From the NCBI RefSeq assembly GCF_901875635.1, contig NZ_CABFMN010000150.1, forward strand, positions 66,666 through 130,665: DNA of 64,000 nucleotides. The letters are read 5' to 3'. The notes beneath the pieces are model-generated. The model worked only from the letters and a program-made list of their open reading frames with translations. It was not told where the DNA came from and did no database searches. The DNA comes from Xylophilus ampelinus (GTDB lineage: Bacteria > Pseudomonadota > Gammaproteobacteria > Burkholderiales > Burkholderiaceae_C). A program made the position numbers and the translations under genes. Position 1 is the first letter of the stretch; each line of letters opens with the position of its first letter. Of this stretch, positions 9,396 through 17,344 are shown in pieces.

Positions 9396-10289
9396 TCAGT
9401 GCCGGTGCGACTGCGCCTGCAGCAGGGCCGCGAAGGCCTGCGCCGCCGGTGACAGTGCCAGGCTGCGGCGCTGGTACACGAAGAACTCCCGGTTCAGGGC
9501 CGGCGAGCGCAGTGCGAGGAAGCGGATGCCGAAGTTGCCGGCGAAAGTGCGCGCATAGTCCGGCACCATCGCCACGCCCAGCCCGGCGCCGACCAGCGCC
9601 AGCGCGGTGGTGAGGTAACGCACCTCGGTCGCGGTCTGCATCGACAGCGATGCGTCGTGTTCGTGCAGCCGCTGTTCCACGTAGCGGCTGAAGTCGCCCG
9701 AGTACACCACCCAGCGCTCGTCGCGCAGATCGCGCCACGAGACGGCCTGCCGCCCGGCCAGCGGGTGGCCCGTCGCACACACCAGGCGCATGGGCACGTG
9801 CATGAGGAAGCTGCGCGTCACGTCCTCGCCCGTCACGCGCTCGGGGCCGATGCCCAGTTCGGCGTCGCCGCGCCGCACCGCGCCCACGATGTCGTCGGCC
9901 GAGCCGTCGACGATGCGCAGGCCCACCGTGGGATGCGCCTGCTCGAAACGCGCCAGCACGCCGGCCACCCAGGTGCAGGCCATCAGCTGCGGCGCGACCA
10001 CGCGCAGCACGCCGCTCTTGAGCAGGCGCAGGTCGCTCGCGCCTTCCTCGATCTGTCGCAGGTCGTCCAGCATGCGGCGCGCCAGCGGCAGCAGCTGCTG
10101 CCCGCCCTCGGTCAGGGTGACGGCATGGCGCGTGCGGTCGAACAGTTTCAGGCCGAGCTCCTCTTCCAATTGCTGCACGAGCATGCTGACGGCCGACTGG
10201 GTGAGGTTCAGCTGCCTGGCTGCGAGCGTGAAGCTCGCGGTGCGTGCCACGACGGAGAACGCACGCATCTGGCGGAGGGTGAGGTTCAT
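9396..10289 (-). CDS. LysR-family transcriptional regulator
   Basis: 297 residues. The N-terminal winged helix (MNLTLRQMRAFSVVARTASF, then ARQLNLTQSAVSMLVQQLEEELG) is typical of LysR, followed by a periplasmic-binding-like effector domain from about residue 90. It is transcribed away from the D-amino-acid-dehydrogenase-like gene at 10398. The 108-bp gap carries an ATGAA-N9-TTCAT dyad, so it very likely controls the dadA-like/hydantoinase/Bug/RidA operon (inference from the usual divergent LysR arrangement). The effector is unknown. Confidence 0.9.
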   Translation of the reverse strand: MNLTLRQMRAFSVVARTASFTLAARQLNLTQSAVSMLVQQLEEELGLKLFDRTRHAVTLTEGGQQLLPLARRMLDDLRQIEEGASDLRLLKSGVLRVVAPQLMACTWVAGVLARFEQAHPTVGLRIVDGSADDIVGAVRRGDAELGIGPERVTGEDVTRSFLMHVPMRLVCATGHPLAGRQAVSWRDLRDERWVVYSGDFSRYVEQRLHEHDASLSMQTATEVRYLTTALALVGAGLGVAMVPDYARTFAGNFGIRFLALRSPALNREFFVYQRRSLALSPAAQAFAALLQAQSHRH

Positions 10290-10319
10290 GTCTGCACCAT
10301 TGTGGCGCCGCCGGAACGC

Positions 10320-10338
10320 ATGAATCAGAAATCTTCAT
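10320..10338. promoter_or_regulatory. Candidate LysR-binding dyad ATGAA-N9-TTCAT
   Basis: A perfect five-base inverted repeat with a nine-base spacer lies in the gap between the divergent LysR gene and the oxidase gene at 10398. It contains the T-N11-A spacing expected of LysR sites. A possible promoter for the rightward gene is TTGGAT (10359-10364), 18 bp, CACAAT (10383-10388), nine bases before the ATG. Confidence 0.5.
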
Positions 10339-10397
10339 GCATTAATCAAATGAATTCGTTGGATTGATGTTGCCGGCATGCCCACAATGCACTCCCT

Positions 10398-11642
10398 ATG
10401 CATGTCGCCGTCATCGGGACCGGCATCGTCGGCACCTGCACCGCATCGTGGCTGCAGCGCGACGGTCACCGGGTCAGCTTCTTCGATCCCCTGCCGCCGG
10501 GCGAGGCCTGCTCGTTCGGCAACGCCGGCTCGCTGTCGCCCAGCGCCTGCCTGCCGGTGGGCATGCCCGGCATGGTCAAGCGCGTGCCGCAGTGGCTGCT
10601 CGACCCGCTCGGGCCGCTCACCGTGCGATGGCGCTATGCGCCCGCCGTGCTGCCCTGGCTGGTGCGCATGCTGCGCCACTCCACGCGCGAAGAGGTCACC
10701 CGCATCGCGACCGCGCTGCGCAGCCTGCTGGAGCCCATCTTCGAGTGCTACGACCCGCTGCTCGAGCAGGCCGGTGCGCAGCAACTGGTGCGCCGCTCCG
10801 GCTGCCTGTACGTCTACTCGTCGCGCGAGAAGGCGGCGCAATGGAACTGGGGCATGAACCTGCGGCGCTCCCTGGGCGTCGAGATGGTCGACGTGGGCCA
10901 AGACGAACTCGAAGCGCTGGAGCCCGACCTCAAGGGGCGCTTTCGCTTCGGCATCCGCGCGCCCGAGAACGGCTCCACGCTCGACCCGTCGGCGCTGGTC
11001 AAGGCGCTCCATGCGCATTGCGTGGCCCAGGGCGCGGCGTCGGTGCGGCAGGCCGTGACGGGCTTCGAGCGCGAAGGCCGCGGGGCGCGCCAGGTCACGG
11101 CCGTGCGCACGGCCGACGGGCAGCGCACGCCGGTGGACGGCGTGGTGGTGGCGGCCGGCGCGTGGTCGGCCCGGCTCGCGGCGCAGCTGGGCTCGCGCGT
11201 GCCGCTGGAGACCCAGCGCGGCTACCACGTCACGGTGCGCAGCTCTAACCTGCAACTGCGCCACACCGTGATGGCGGTGGAGAACAACCTGATGGTCAAC
11301 CCCATGGCGATGGGCCTGCGGCTCGCGGGGACGGTGGAGTTCGCGGGGCTCAAGGCACCGCCGCGCTACGAACGCGCCCAGGCCCTGCTGCGCCTGGGCC
11401 AGCAGCTCTTCCCGCACCTGGACACGAGCGACACCACGCAGTGGATGGGCCATCGGCCCTGCCTGCCGGACAGCCTGCCCGTCATCGGCCGTGCGGGTGC
11501 GGCCGACAACGCCTGGCTCGCCTTCGGGCACGGCCACATGGGCATGTGCATGGGCGCGAGCACGGGGCGCGAAGTGGCGCACCTGGTGGCAGGGCGCGCC
11601 ACGCAGGTCGATCTCGCCCCCTTCAGCCCGGCCCGGTTCTGA
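10398..11642 (+). CDS. FAD-dependent D-amino-acid dehydrogenase-like oxidoreductase (DadA family)
   Basis: 414 residues. The N-terminal FAD motif VIGTGIVGTCTASWL is followed by FDPLPPGEACSFGNAG, the DadA-typical segment. The C-terminal half contains GHRPCLPDSLPVIG and FGHGHMGMCMG, typical of DAO-fold enzymes. It oxidises the C-N bond of a D-amino acid or secondary amine to an imine. A RidA imine deaminase sits three genes downstream, which fits. No Shine-Dalgarno is visible and a -10-like box lies nine bases before the ATG, so a leaderless or near-leaderless mRNA is possible. The stop overlaps the ATG of a 20-codon micro-ORF. Confidence 0.87.
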   Translation: MHVAVIGTGIVGTCTASWLQRDGHRVSFFDPLPPGEACSFGNAGSLSPSACLPVGMPGMVKRVPQWLLDPLGPLTVRWRYAPAVLPWLVRMLRHSTREEVTRIATALRSLLEPIFECYDPLLEQAGAQQLVRRSGCLYVYSSREKAAQWNWGMNLRRSLGVEMVDVGQDELEALEPDLKGRFRFGIRAPENGSTLDPSALVKALHAHCVAQGAASVRQAVTGFEREGRGARQVTAVRTADGQRTPVDGVVVAAGAWSARLAAQLGSRVPLETQRGYHVTVRSSNLQLRHTVMAVENNLMVNPMAMGLRLAGTVEFAGLKAPPRYERAQALLRLGQQLFPHLDTSDTTQWMGHRPCLPDSLPVIGRAGAADNAWLAFGHGHMGMCMGASTGREVAHLVAGRATQVDLAPFSPARF

Positions 11643-11704
11643 TGGACAGCATGGCCACTCCGATGACGGACGTCCGGTCTGTGCGGGCGGGGAGGTGCTC
11701 GTGA
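11642..11704 (+). CDS. Possible 20-aa translational-coupling micro-ORF before the hydantoinase gene
   Basis: ATG 11642 overlaps the upstream stop (TGATG) and TGA 11702-11704 overlaps the GTG start of the next gene (GTGA). The peptide MDSMATPMTDVRSVRAGRCS contains the next gene's Shine-Dalgarno GGGGAGG. The layout is the same as the micro-ORF at 5545-5607. It may be a coupling device or a remnant of the missing HyuA N-terminus; no glycine-rich phosphate loop is encoded in it. Confidence 0.3.
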   Translation: MDSMATPMTDVRSVRAGRCS

Positions 11705-13713
11705 GCGACATCGCGCTGGTCTGCACCCGGGGCTTCGCCGACGTGCTGACGCTGGCCCGCCAGAACCGTGCCGACCCCTACGCGCTGCACGTGCCGGCCT
11801 CGCCCTGGCCGATGTTGCTGCCGGCAGCCTGGCGCATCGAGGCACGCGGGCGCATCGATGCCGCAGGCGCCGAGGTGGAAGCGCTCGACGCCCCCGACGT
11901 GCTGCGTGCACTGGCGGCCCTGCCGCGCCCGCCGCGTGGCGTTGCCATCGCGCTCCTGTTCGCGCAGCGCAACCCGGCGCACGAACTCGCGCTGGCCCAG
12001 GCCATTCGTGCGCGCTGGCCCGACCTGCGGGTGGTGTGCTCGCACGAGGTGCTGCCGCAGGACGGCGAGTACGAACGCACGCTGGCCACGGTGCGAGCCC
12101 TGGGCCTGCAGGTGCCGCCCGTGGCGGAGGCGGAGCGCGAACGGGAGGACGTGGACCCGCTGCCGCTGCAGCTGGAGCAGTTGGCCGACCGGATGCAGCA
12201 GCGGCTGGTGGCGCAGGCCGTCTCCAGCGTGGTGCGCGAGGCCATGGACTGCGCGGCGGCCGTGTTCCTGCCCGACGGCCGCCTGGTGGCGCAGGCGCGC
12301 ACGCTGCCGCTGCTGCTGGGCAGCCTGTCGCCGGCCGTGGCCGGGCTGCTGGCCCTGTACCCGGCGGCCGGCATGAAGGAGGGCGACGGCTTCGTGCTGA
12401 ACGACCCCTGGCACGGCGGCACGCACCTGCCCGACCTCACGCTGGTGCGCCCGGTGTGTGTGGACCGGCAGGTCGTCGCGCTGGTGGCCTGCGTGCTGCA
12501 CCACCAGGACGTCGGTGGCATTGCACCGGGCTCTGTGCCCACCCACGCCACCAGCATCCAGCAGGAAGGCCTGCGCATCCCGCCCACGCCGCTGTATCAC
12601 GCCGGCCAGGTCGACTCGGCGCTGCTGCGCCTGCTGCGGGCCAACAGCCGCATGCCCGACAACCTGCAGGGCGACCTCGCGGCGCAATGGCAATGCCTGG
12701 CGCAGGGTGCTTCGGAGCTGGCCCGGCTGTGGCAGGCCACGCCCTGCATGGCTGCGCGCTGTGCCGCTGCGCTGGCCGTGTCCGAAACGGCGGCACGCGC
12801 TGCCCTGGCCGCCGCGCCCGATGGCGACTATGCGTTCGACGATGCACTGAACGGCGATGGCATTCATGCAGACCCGGTGCGGGTGTCGGTCTGCATCCGC
12901 AAGCGCGGCGGCAGCGCCGAGCTGGACCTGACCGGCTGCGCCGACCAGACCACCGGCCCCGTCAACGCATCGCGGGGCGCCGTGCAGGCGGCCGTGGCCT
13001 ACTTCGCACGCATGCTGGCGCCGCAGGCCGCCTGCAACGATGGCAGCCTGGCGTCGCTCACGGTGCTCACGCGGCCCGGCAGCATCGTGGACCCGGACTT
13101 CCCGGCAGCGGTCAACGCCCGCACCAACCTCGTCAAGCTGCTGGCCAACGCGCTGCTGGGCGCATGGTCGCGCGCCGTGCCCGCGCAGATGCCGGCGCCG
13201 AACGCCGGCGAGGCGGTGGTCCTTTCGCTGGGCGGCGTGCGCGCCGACGGCACGCCCTGGCTGCTGACCGAGATCATTGCCTCGGCGGCCGGCGGCGCGC
13301 CGTGGGCGGCCGGCGGCAGCGGCGTGTCCACCGACGTGGGCAACGCACGCAGCACACCCGCCGAAGCCATCGAAGCCCAGGCGCCGCTGCGCGTGGAGCG
13401 CGTGGCGGTGCGCGAGGGTTCGGGCGGCGCCGGCCGCCACCGCGGCGGCGATGGCGTGGTGCGCGCGTACCGGCTGCTGCACGGCAGCGGCACGATTTCC
13501 TACCGCGGCGAGCGCCACGAAACGGCGCCGCAGGGCGCCGCTGGCGGAAGCCCCGGCGCATGTGCCGCCGCACGCATCGAGCGGGCGGATGGCCGCACCG
13601 ACGTCCTGCCCGCCAAGGCGCGCGCGCAGTGGCAGGCCGGCGACCTCCTCATCATCGAAACCGCGGGAGGCGGCGGCTGGGGACAGCCTGCCGACCTGGA
13701 GACAGCCGCATGA
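11701..13713 (+). CDS. Hydantoinase/oxoprolinase: truncated HyuA N-domain fused to complete HyuB
   Basis: 670 residues from GTG 11701 (GGGGAGG six bases upstream). Residues 1-135 read as the middle of a HyuA N-terminal domain: ALVCTRGFADVLTLARQNR matches the family TKGFRDVLEIGRQNR region, and SHEVLPQDGEYERT is typical. The first ~75 HyuA residues (DVGGTFTD phosphate loop) and the whole ATPase domain are absent. From about residue 153 it is a HyuB/hydantoinase B protein: FLPDGRLVAQARTLPLLLGS, LNDPWHGGTHLPDL, LHHQDVGGIAPGS. HyuA/HyuB enzymes open cyclic amides (hydantoins, 5-oxoproline) using ATP; without the ATPase part the activity is uncertain. It is not simply a fused eukaryotic-type oxoprolinase, which keeps both halves. 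Confidence 0.82.
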   Translation: MSDIALVCTRGFADVLTLARQNRADPYALHVPASPWPMLLPAAWRIEARGRIDAAGAEVEALDAPDVLRALAALPRPPRGVAIALLFAQRNPAHELALAQAIRARWPDLRVVCSHEVLPQDGEYERTLATVRALGLQVPPVAEAEREREDVDPLPLQLEQLADRMQQRLVAQAVSSVVREAMDCAAAVFLPDGRLVAQARTLPLLLGSLSPAVAGLLALYPAAGMKEGDGFVLNDPWHGGTHLPDLTLVRPVCVDRQVVALVACVLHHQDVGGIAPGSVPTHATSIQQEGLRIPPTPLYHAGQVDSALLRLLRANSRMPDNLQGDLAAQWQCLAQGASELARLWQATPCMAARCAAALAVSETAARAALAAAPDGDYAFDDALNGDGIHADPVRVSVCIRKRGGSAELDLTGCADQTTGPVNASRGAVQAAVAYFARMLAPQAACNDGSLASLTVLTRPGSIVDPDFPAAVNARTNLVKLLANALLGAWSRAVPAQMPAPNAGEAVVLSLGGVRADGTPWLLTEIIASAAGGAPWAAGGSGVSTDVGNARSTPAEAIEAQAPLRVERVAVREGSGGAGRHRGGDGVVRAYRLLHGSGTISYRGERHETAPQGAAGGSPGACAAARIERADGRTDVLPAKARAQWQAGDLLIIETAGGGGWGQPADLETAA

Positions 13714-13800
13714 CGCTGCGCAGCGCACGCACCACGCTCCGGCAGGCACGCCTCGTGCGCGTCGGCCATGTTTCCAACCCCATTCGTTCCTGATTGCGCC

Positions 13801-14802
13801 ATGAAAACCTCCTTGTCCCGTCGCCAGTCGATTCGCCGCGTGGCGCTCGGTGCTTCGTCCCTGCTGGCCGCGTCGTGGCTCGCACCGCTGGCGGTCCACG
13901 CCCAGCCGGCAGCGAAGACCATCCGCATCGTCGTTCCGTTTCCCCCGGGTGGCAGCACCGATCTGCTGGCACGCCGTGTCGCCGAGAAGCTGTCGGCCGC
14001 CTGGGGGCAGCCGGTGATCGTCGAGAACCGCGCCGGTGCGGGCGGCACGGTCGGCGCCGACTTCGTGGCCAAGTCGGCACCGGACGGCACCACGCTGCTG
14101 ATGGGCGTGACGGGCAGCAATGCGATCGCCCAGGCGCTGTACCCCCGCCTGCCGTACGACGTGCTGAAGGACTTCGCGCCGGTGTCGATGGTCGTGAGTT
14201 CGCCGCTGGTCGTGACCGTGAACCCGGCCGTGAAGGCCAACACGCTGGCCGAGTTCGTCGCGCTCGCGAAGGCCAAGCCCGGATCGATCAGCTACGGCTC
14301 GGCGGGCAACGGCACCTCGATGCACCTGACCGGCGAGATGTTCAAGCAGGCGACCAAGACCTCGATGGTGCACATCCCGTACCGCGGCAGCGCCGGCATG
14401 CTGACCGACCTGATGGCGGGTCAGATCGAAGCCACCTTCGGCGACCTGCTGGTGGTGATGCCGCAGCTGGAGGCCGGCAAGCTGCGCCCGCTGGCCGTCA
14501 CCTCGAAGCAGCGCCATCCGCAGCTGCCCAACGTGCCCACGGTCGCGGAGAGCGGCTACCCGGGCTTCGAGGCGCTGTCGTGGCAGGGCGTGTTCGCGCC
14601 CTCGGGCACGCCGCCCGAGTTGGTCGAACGCCTGAGCGCCGATGTGAACAAGGCGGTGCGGACGGCCGATGTGCGGGACTATTTCGCGGCGCGCGGCTTC
14701 CTCGTCGAAGGCACGACCCCGTCGGCGTTCCGGACCTTCCTGGAGGCGGAGGTGAAGAAGTGGTCGGCCATCGTCGAGGTGTCCGGCGCCAAGGCCGACT
14801 GA
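13801..14802 (+). CDS. Bug/TctC-family periplasmic substrate-binding protein
   Basis: 333 residues with a possible twin-arginine leader (SRRQSIRRVALGASSLLAASW, cleavage near VHAQ) and the Bug family opening KTIRIVVPFPPGGSTDLLARRVA, then VENRAGAGGTVGADFVAKSAPDG. Bug proteins bind carboxylates, amides or nicotinate-like ligands; in Burkholderiales most are orphan receptors without TctAB membrane partners, as here. It lies 87 bp after the hydantoinase gene and overlaps RidA by one base (TGATG). It is probably the ligand receptor or sensor for this operon's substrate (inference). Confidence 0.9.
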   Translation: MKTSLSRRQSIRRVALGASSLLAASWLAPLAVHAQPAAKTIRIVVPFPPGGSTDLLARRVAEKLSAAWGQPVIVENRAGAGGTVGADFVAKSAPDGTTLLMGVTGSNAIAQALYPRLPYDVLKDFAPVSMVVSSPLVVTVNPAVKANTLAEFVALAKAKPGSISYGSAGNGTSMHLTGEMFKQATKTSMVHIPYRGSAGMLTDLMAGQIEATFGDLLVVMPQLEAGKLRPLAVTSKQRHPQLPNVPTVAESGYPGFEALSWQGVFAPSGTPPELVERLSADVNKAVRTADVRDYFAARGFLVEGTTPSAFRTFLEAEVKKWSAIVEVSGAKAD

Positions 14803-15203
14803 TGGTAGAGCGTCGGCAGGACATGGAGCGGCTCGGTCCGGTGGTCCGGGCGGGGCAGCGCCAGCCCATCTCGGCCGCGGTGGCGTGGGAGCGGCTGGTG
14901 TTCGTCTCGGGCCAGGTGCCCATGCGCGCCGGCGCGCCAAGCGCGCCCGACATCGCCGGGCAGACGCACGCCGTGCTGGACGGCATCGCCGCCACCCTGG
15001 CCGAGGCCGGATGCTCGCTGGCCGACGTCGTGAAGACCACGGTGTGGCTCACCGATGCGGCGGACTATCCGGCCTTCAACGCGGCTTACGGGGAACGCTT
15101 CGGCGTCGATGCCGCGCCGGCGCGCTCGACCGTGATCGCCGGGCTCATCGCGCCCGTCAAGGTGGAGATCGAAGCCATGGCCGTGCGGCCGGCGCCGGCC
15201 TGA
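14802..15203 (+). CDS. RidA-family reactive intermediate (imine/enamine) deaminase
   Basis: 133 residues from ATG 14802, which overlaps the Bug stop codon; an alternative start is ATG 14823. RidA features: FVSGQVP, the central AGCSLADVVKTTVWLTD, and the C-terminal PARSTVIAGLIAPVKVEIEAMA. The arginine in PARST is the substrate-carboxylate ligand of active RidA proteins. It hydrolyses imines released by flavin amino-acid oxidases, which matches the DadA-like enzyme four genes upstream in the same operon. Confidence 0.9.
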   Translation: MVERRQDMERLGPVVRAGQRQPISAAVAWERLVFVSGQVPMRAGAPSAPDIAGQTHAVLDGIAATLAEAGCSLADVVKTTVWLTDAADYPAFNAAYGERFGVDAAPARSTVIAGLIAPVKVEIEAMAVRPAPA

Positions 15204-15248
15204 GCCTGCGCGCCGCGCCAGAGGCCATGCCAGACGCCACGGCGCCGC

Positions 15249-15662
15249 TCATGCGTCGAGCCCGCCGGGCGTGCGCTCCGCGTCCAGGTCGAAGTTGAGT
15301 TCGACCTTCAGGCCCAGCGGGTCCTGCAGGAAGACCTGGTGCAGCCGCGTGCCCTTGAGCGGCGTTTCGCTGAACGGCAGCTCGGCGTCGGCCAAGGCCT
15401 GCCGCGTCGCAGCCAGGCCGTGCGCCTTGAGCGCGATGTGGTCGACCGCGCCCCCCTGGGGCTTCGGCGAATGCGGCAGCAGTGCGTTGAGGTGCAGCAC
15501 CGCGTGCCCGCCGGCGTAGAGCCAGTGGCCGGGATAGCGCAGTGCCGGCCGGTAGCCATCGTGCAACCCCAGCGTGCCCGCATAGAACGCCAGCAGCAGC
15601 GGCAGATCCTCGCGCGCGCAGCCGATGGTGATGTGGTGCAGGGCGGAAACGTCGATGCTCAT
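15249..15662 (-). CDS. VOC-superfamily protein (glyoxalase/extradiol-dioxygenase fold)
   Basis: 137 residues: LHHITIGCAREDLPLLLAFY, VLHLNALLPHSP, VDHIALKAHGL and DPLGLKVELNFD. These supply the His-His-Glu metal ligands of the VOC fold (paired beta-alpha-beta-beta-beta). The ATG overlaps the stop of the FAD monooxygenase by four bases, so both are translated together. Adjacent to a phenol-hydroxylase-type monooxygenase, it may be a small ring-cleavage dioxygenase or an isomerase. Its length fits a single-domain VOC protein, shorter than classical two-domain extradiol dioxygenases. Confidence 0.82.
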   Translation of the reverse strand: MSIDVSALHHITIGCAREDLPLLLAFYAGTLGLHDGYRPALRYPGHWLYAGGHAVLHLNALLPHSPKPQGGAVDHIALKAHGLAATRQALADAELPFSETPLKGTRLHQVFLQDPLGLKVELNFDLDAERTPGGLDA

Positions 15663-17284
15663 GCCGCGCTCCCGGATCGCCCAGCGCCGCGGCACAGCAC
15701 GAGCGCGAGGGTGGCGTCCAGCGCCTGCGCCGCGTCGGCGACGCCGGTGCGCGAGCGCCAGGCGACATGGCCGTCGGGCCGCACGAGCACAGCGCCTTCG
15801 TCCGCGAGCCCATAGAGGCGCTGCCAGGCGTCGTCGGCCGGCACGACGCCGCCATCGCCGACCGAGGTGACGGCGATCACGGGGGCCGTGATGTGGCGCG
15901 CGGCGTCGTGCCAGGCCTGGCCCCGCGCGCCGGTGAGCAGCACGAAGCCGCGGCCGAAGAGGTCGAGCGTGGAGAAACGGCGATCGCCGTCCTGGAGCCA
16001 GGCGTGCGGTGCGCGGCAGCCCGGCTGCGCGCTCGGGATGTAATCCTGCACCTCGTCGGCCGGCTGCGCCGACTGGCCATCCTCGGGCACCACGGCGGCC
16101 GACCGGTAGCTCGCGCCGAAGACCAGCCCGATCTCGTTGAGAAACTCCTTGCGCGGCAGCACCGGCTCGTCCTGGCGGGCGGTGCGGCCCATCGACAGGG
16201 CATTGAGCAGGCTGCTGTGGGTCACCGCCTGTCCCACCGGCCGGCGCTCGGCGTCGTAGGTGTCGAGCAGTCCATCGCCGGCCTCGCCGTGCAGCACGGC
16301 GGCCAGCTTCCAGGCGAGGTTCTGCGCGTCCTGCACGCCGGTGTTCAGGCCGAAGCCGCCGGTGGGCGGCATCTCGTGCGCGGCATCGCCGGCCAGGAAG
16401 ACGGCGCCGCTGCGATAGGTTTCCGCGACCAGGGCCGAGGCCTTCCACGCGCTCACGCCCAGCACCTTGACCGGCAGCTCGCCCACGCCCACCGCGCGGC
16501 GGATGACCTCGGTGCAGAACGCGGGGGTGAACTGCTCGGGGGTGAAGCCGTAGTGCGAGAGCGAGGTGACCAGGAAGCCCCAGCGGTCGGTGCCGTTGAT
16601 GGTGAGGAAGGTGCCTCGAAGCTCGGGCTGCTCGATCAGGTAGAGCGCGGCCGGCCGCTCCTGGACCCACGGCGTGAGGTCGGCGTTGAAGTGGATGTTG
16701 ACGCTGTCGTACACGTCGCGCTCGCCGCGCCGGCCGATGCCCAGCTGCGTGCGGATGCGGCTTTGCGAGCCGTCGGCCGCAACGAGGTAGCGCGCGCGCA
16801 CCTCTTCACGGCGGCCTTCGGCGTCCTGGAGCGTGGCGTGAACGCCCTCTGAGGTGCAGTTGAACTCGACCAGTTCGGTGTGGAAGCGCACCCGCGTGGC
16901 CCCGGCCGCTTCGGCGCCCCGGCGAAGCACGGGCTCCAGCAGGTCCTGCGAGCAGCCGCAGTTGCCGGCCACCGACAGCCCCTGGTTGGCGCCGGTGCCG
17001 CGGCCTGGGTTGAGCCGCTTGATCTCGGCGCCGGCCAGGCTCTCCGACCACAGGATCATGTCGCCGAAGCGGGCCGGCATCGCGACCGCGCGGATGTCGT
17101 CCTCCAGGCCGATCTGGCGGTACATCTCCATGGTGCGCGCGTTCAGGGCCCGCGCCTTGGGCAGGATGGCAGTGCCGGGATGGCGCTCGACCAGCAGGGA
17201 GTCGACACCGAAGCGCGACAGGAAGATGGAAGCGGTGAGGCCGACCGGGCCACCGCCCACGATCAGCACGGGTACATCGATCAT
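15659..17284 (-). CDS. FAD-dependent aromatic monooxygenase (PheA/TfdB/MhpA family)
   Basis: 541 residues from the ATG at 17284 (GGAG Shine-Dalgarno). It has the GxGxxG FAD motif VLIVGGGPVGLTASIFLSRFG, the DG motif YLVAADGSQSRIRTQLG near residue 175, and the GD motif VFLAGDAAHEMPPTGGFGLNTG near residue 300. A C-terminal thioredoxin-like domain is present, as in phenol 2-monooxygenases. It hydroxylates a phenolic or aryl acid with NAD(P)H and O2. It lies between an alpha/beta hydrolase and a VOC protein on the same strand, which together look like hydroxylation, ring opening and hydrolysis (inference). Confidence 0.92.
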   Translation of the reverse strand: MIDVPVLIVGGGPVGLTASIFLSRFGVDSLLVERHPGTAILPKARALNARTMEMYRQIGLEDDIRAVAMPARFGDMILWSESLAGAEIKRLNPGRGTGANQGLSVAGNCGCSQDLLEPVLRRGAEAAGATRVRFHTELVEFNCTSEGVHATLQDAEGRREEVRARYLVAADGSQSRIRTQLGIGRRGERDVYDSVNIHFNADLTPWVQERPAALYLIEQPELRGTFLTINGTDRWGFLVTSLSHYGFTPEQFTPAFCTEVIRRAVGVGELPVKVLGVSAWKASALVAETYRSGAVFLAGDAAHEMPPTGGFGLNTGVQDAQNLAWKLAAVLHGEAGDGLLDTYDAERRPVGQAVTHSSLLNALSMGRTARQDEPVLPRKEFLNEIGLVFGASYRSAAVVPEDGQSAQPADEVQDYIPSAQPGCRAPHAWLQDGDRRFSTLDLFGRGFVLLTGARGQAWHDAARHITAPVIAVTSVGDGGVVPADDAWQRLYGLADEGAVLVRPDGHVAWRSRTGVADAAQALDATLALVLCRGAGRSGSAA

Positions 17285-17344
17285 CGAAACACTCCAGGCG
17301 CCTTCGGGCGCACTACACGGAAACAAGGAAAAGCCGACATCGGC

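Noticed and set aside
11491..11700. Extended N-terminus of the hydantoinase fusion overlapping the dadA-like gene
   Set aside because: The extra residues are an out-of-frame reading of the dadA-like gene and lack HyuA features; GTG 11701 follows a strong Shine-Dalgarno.
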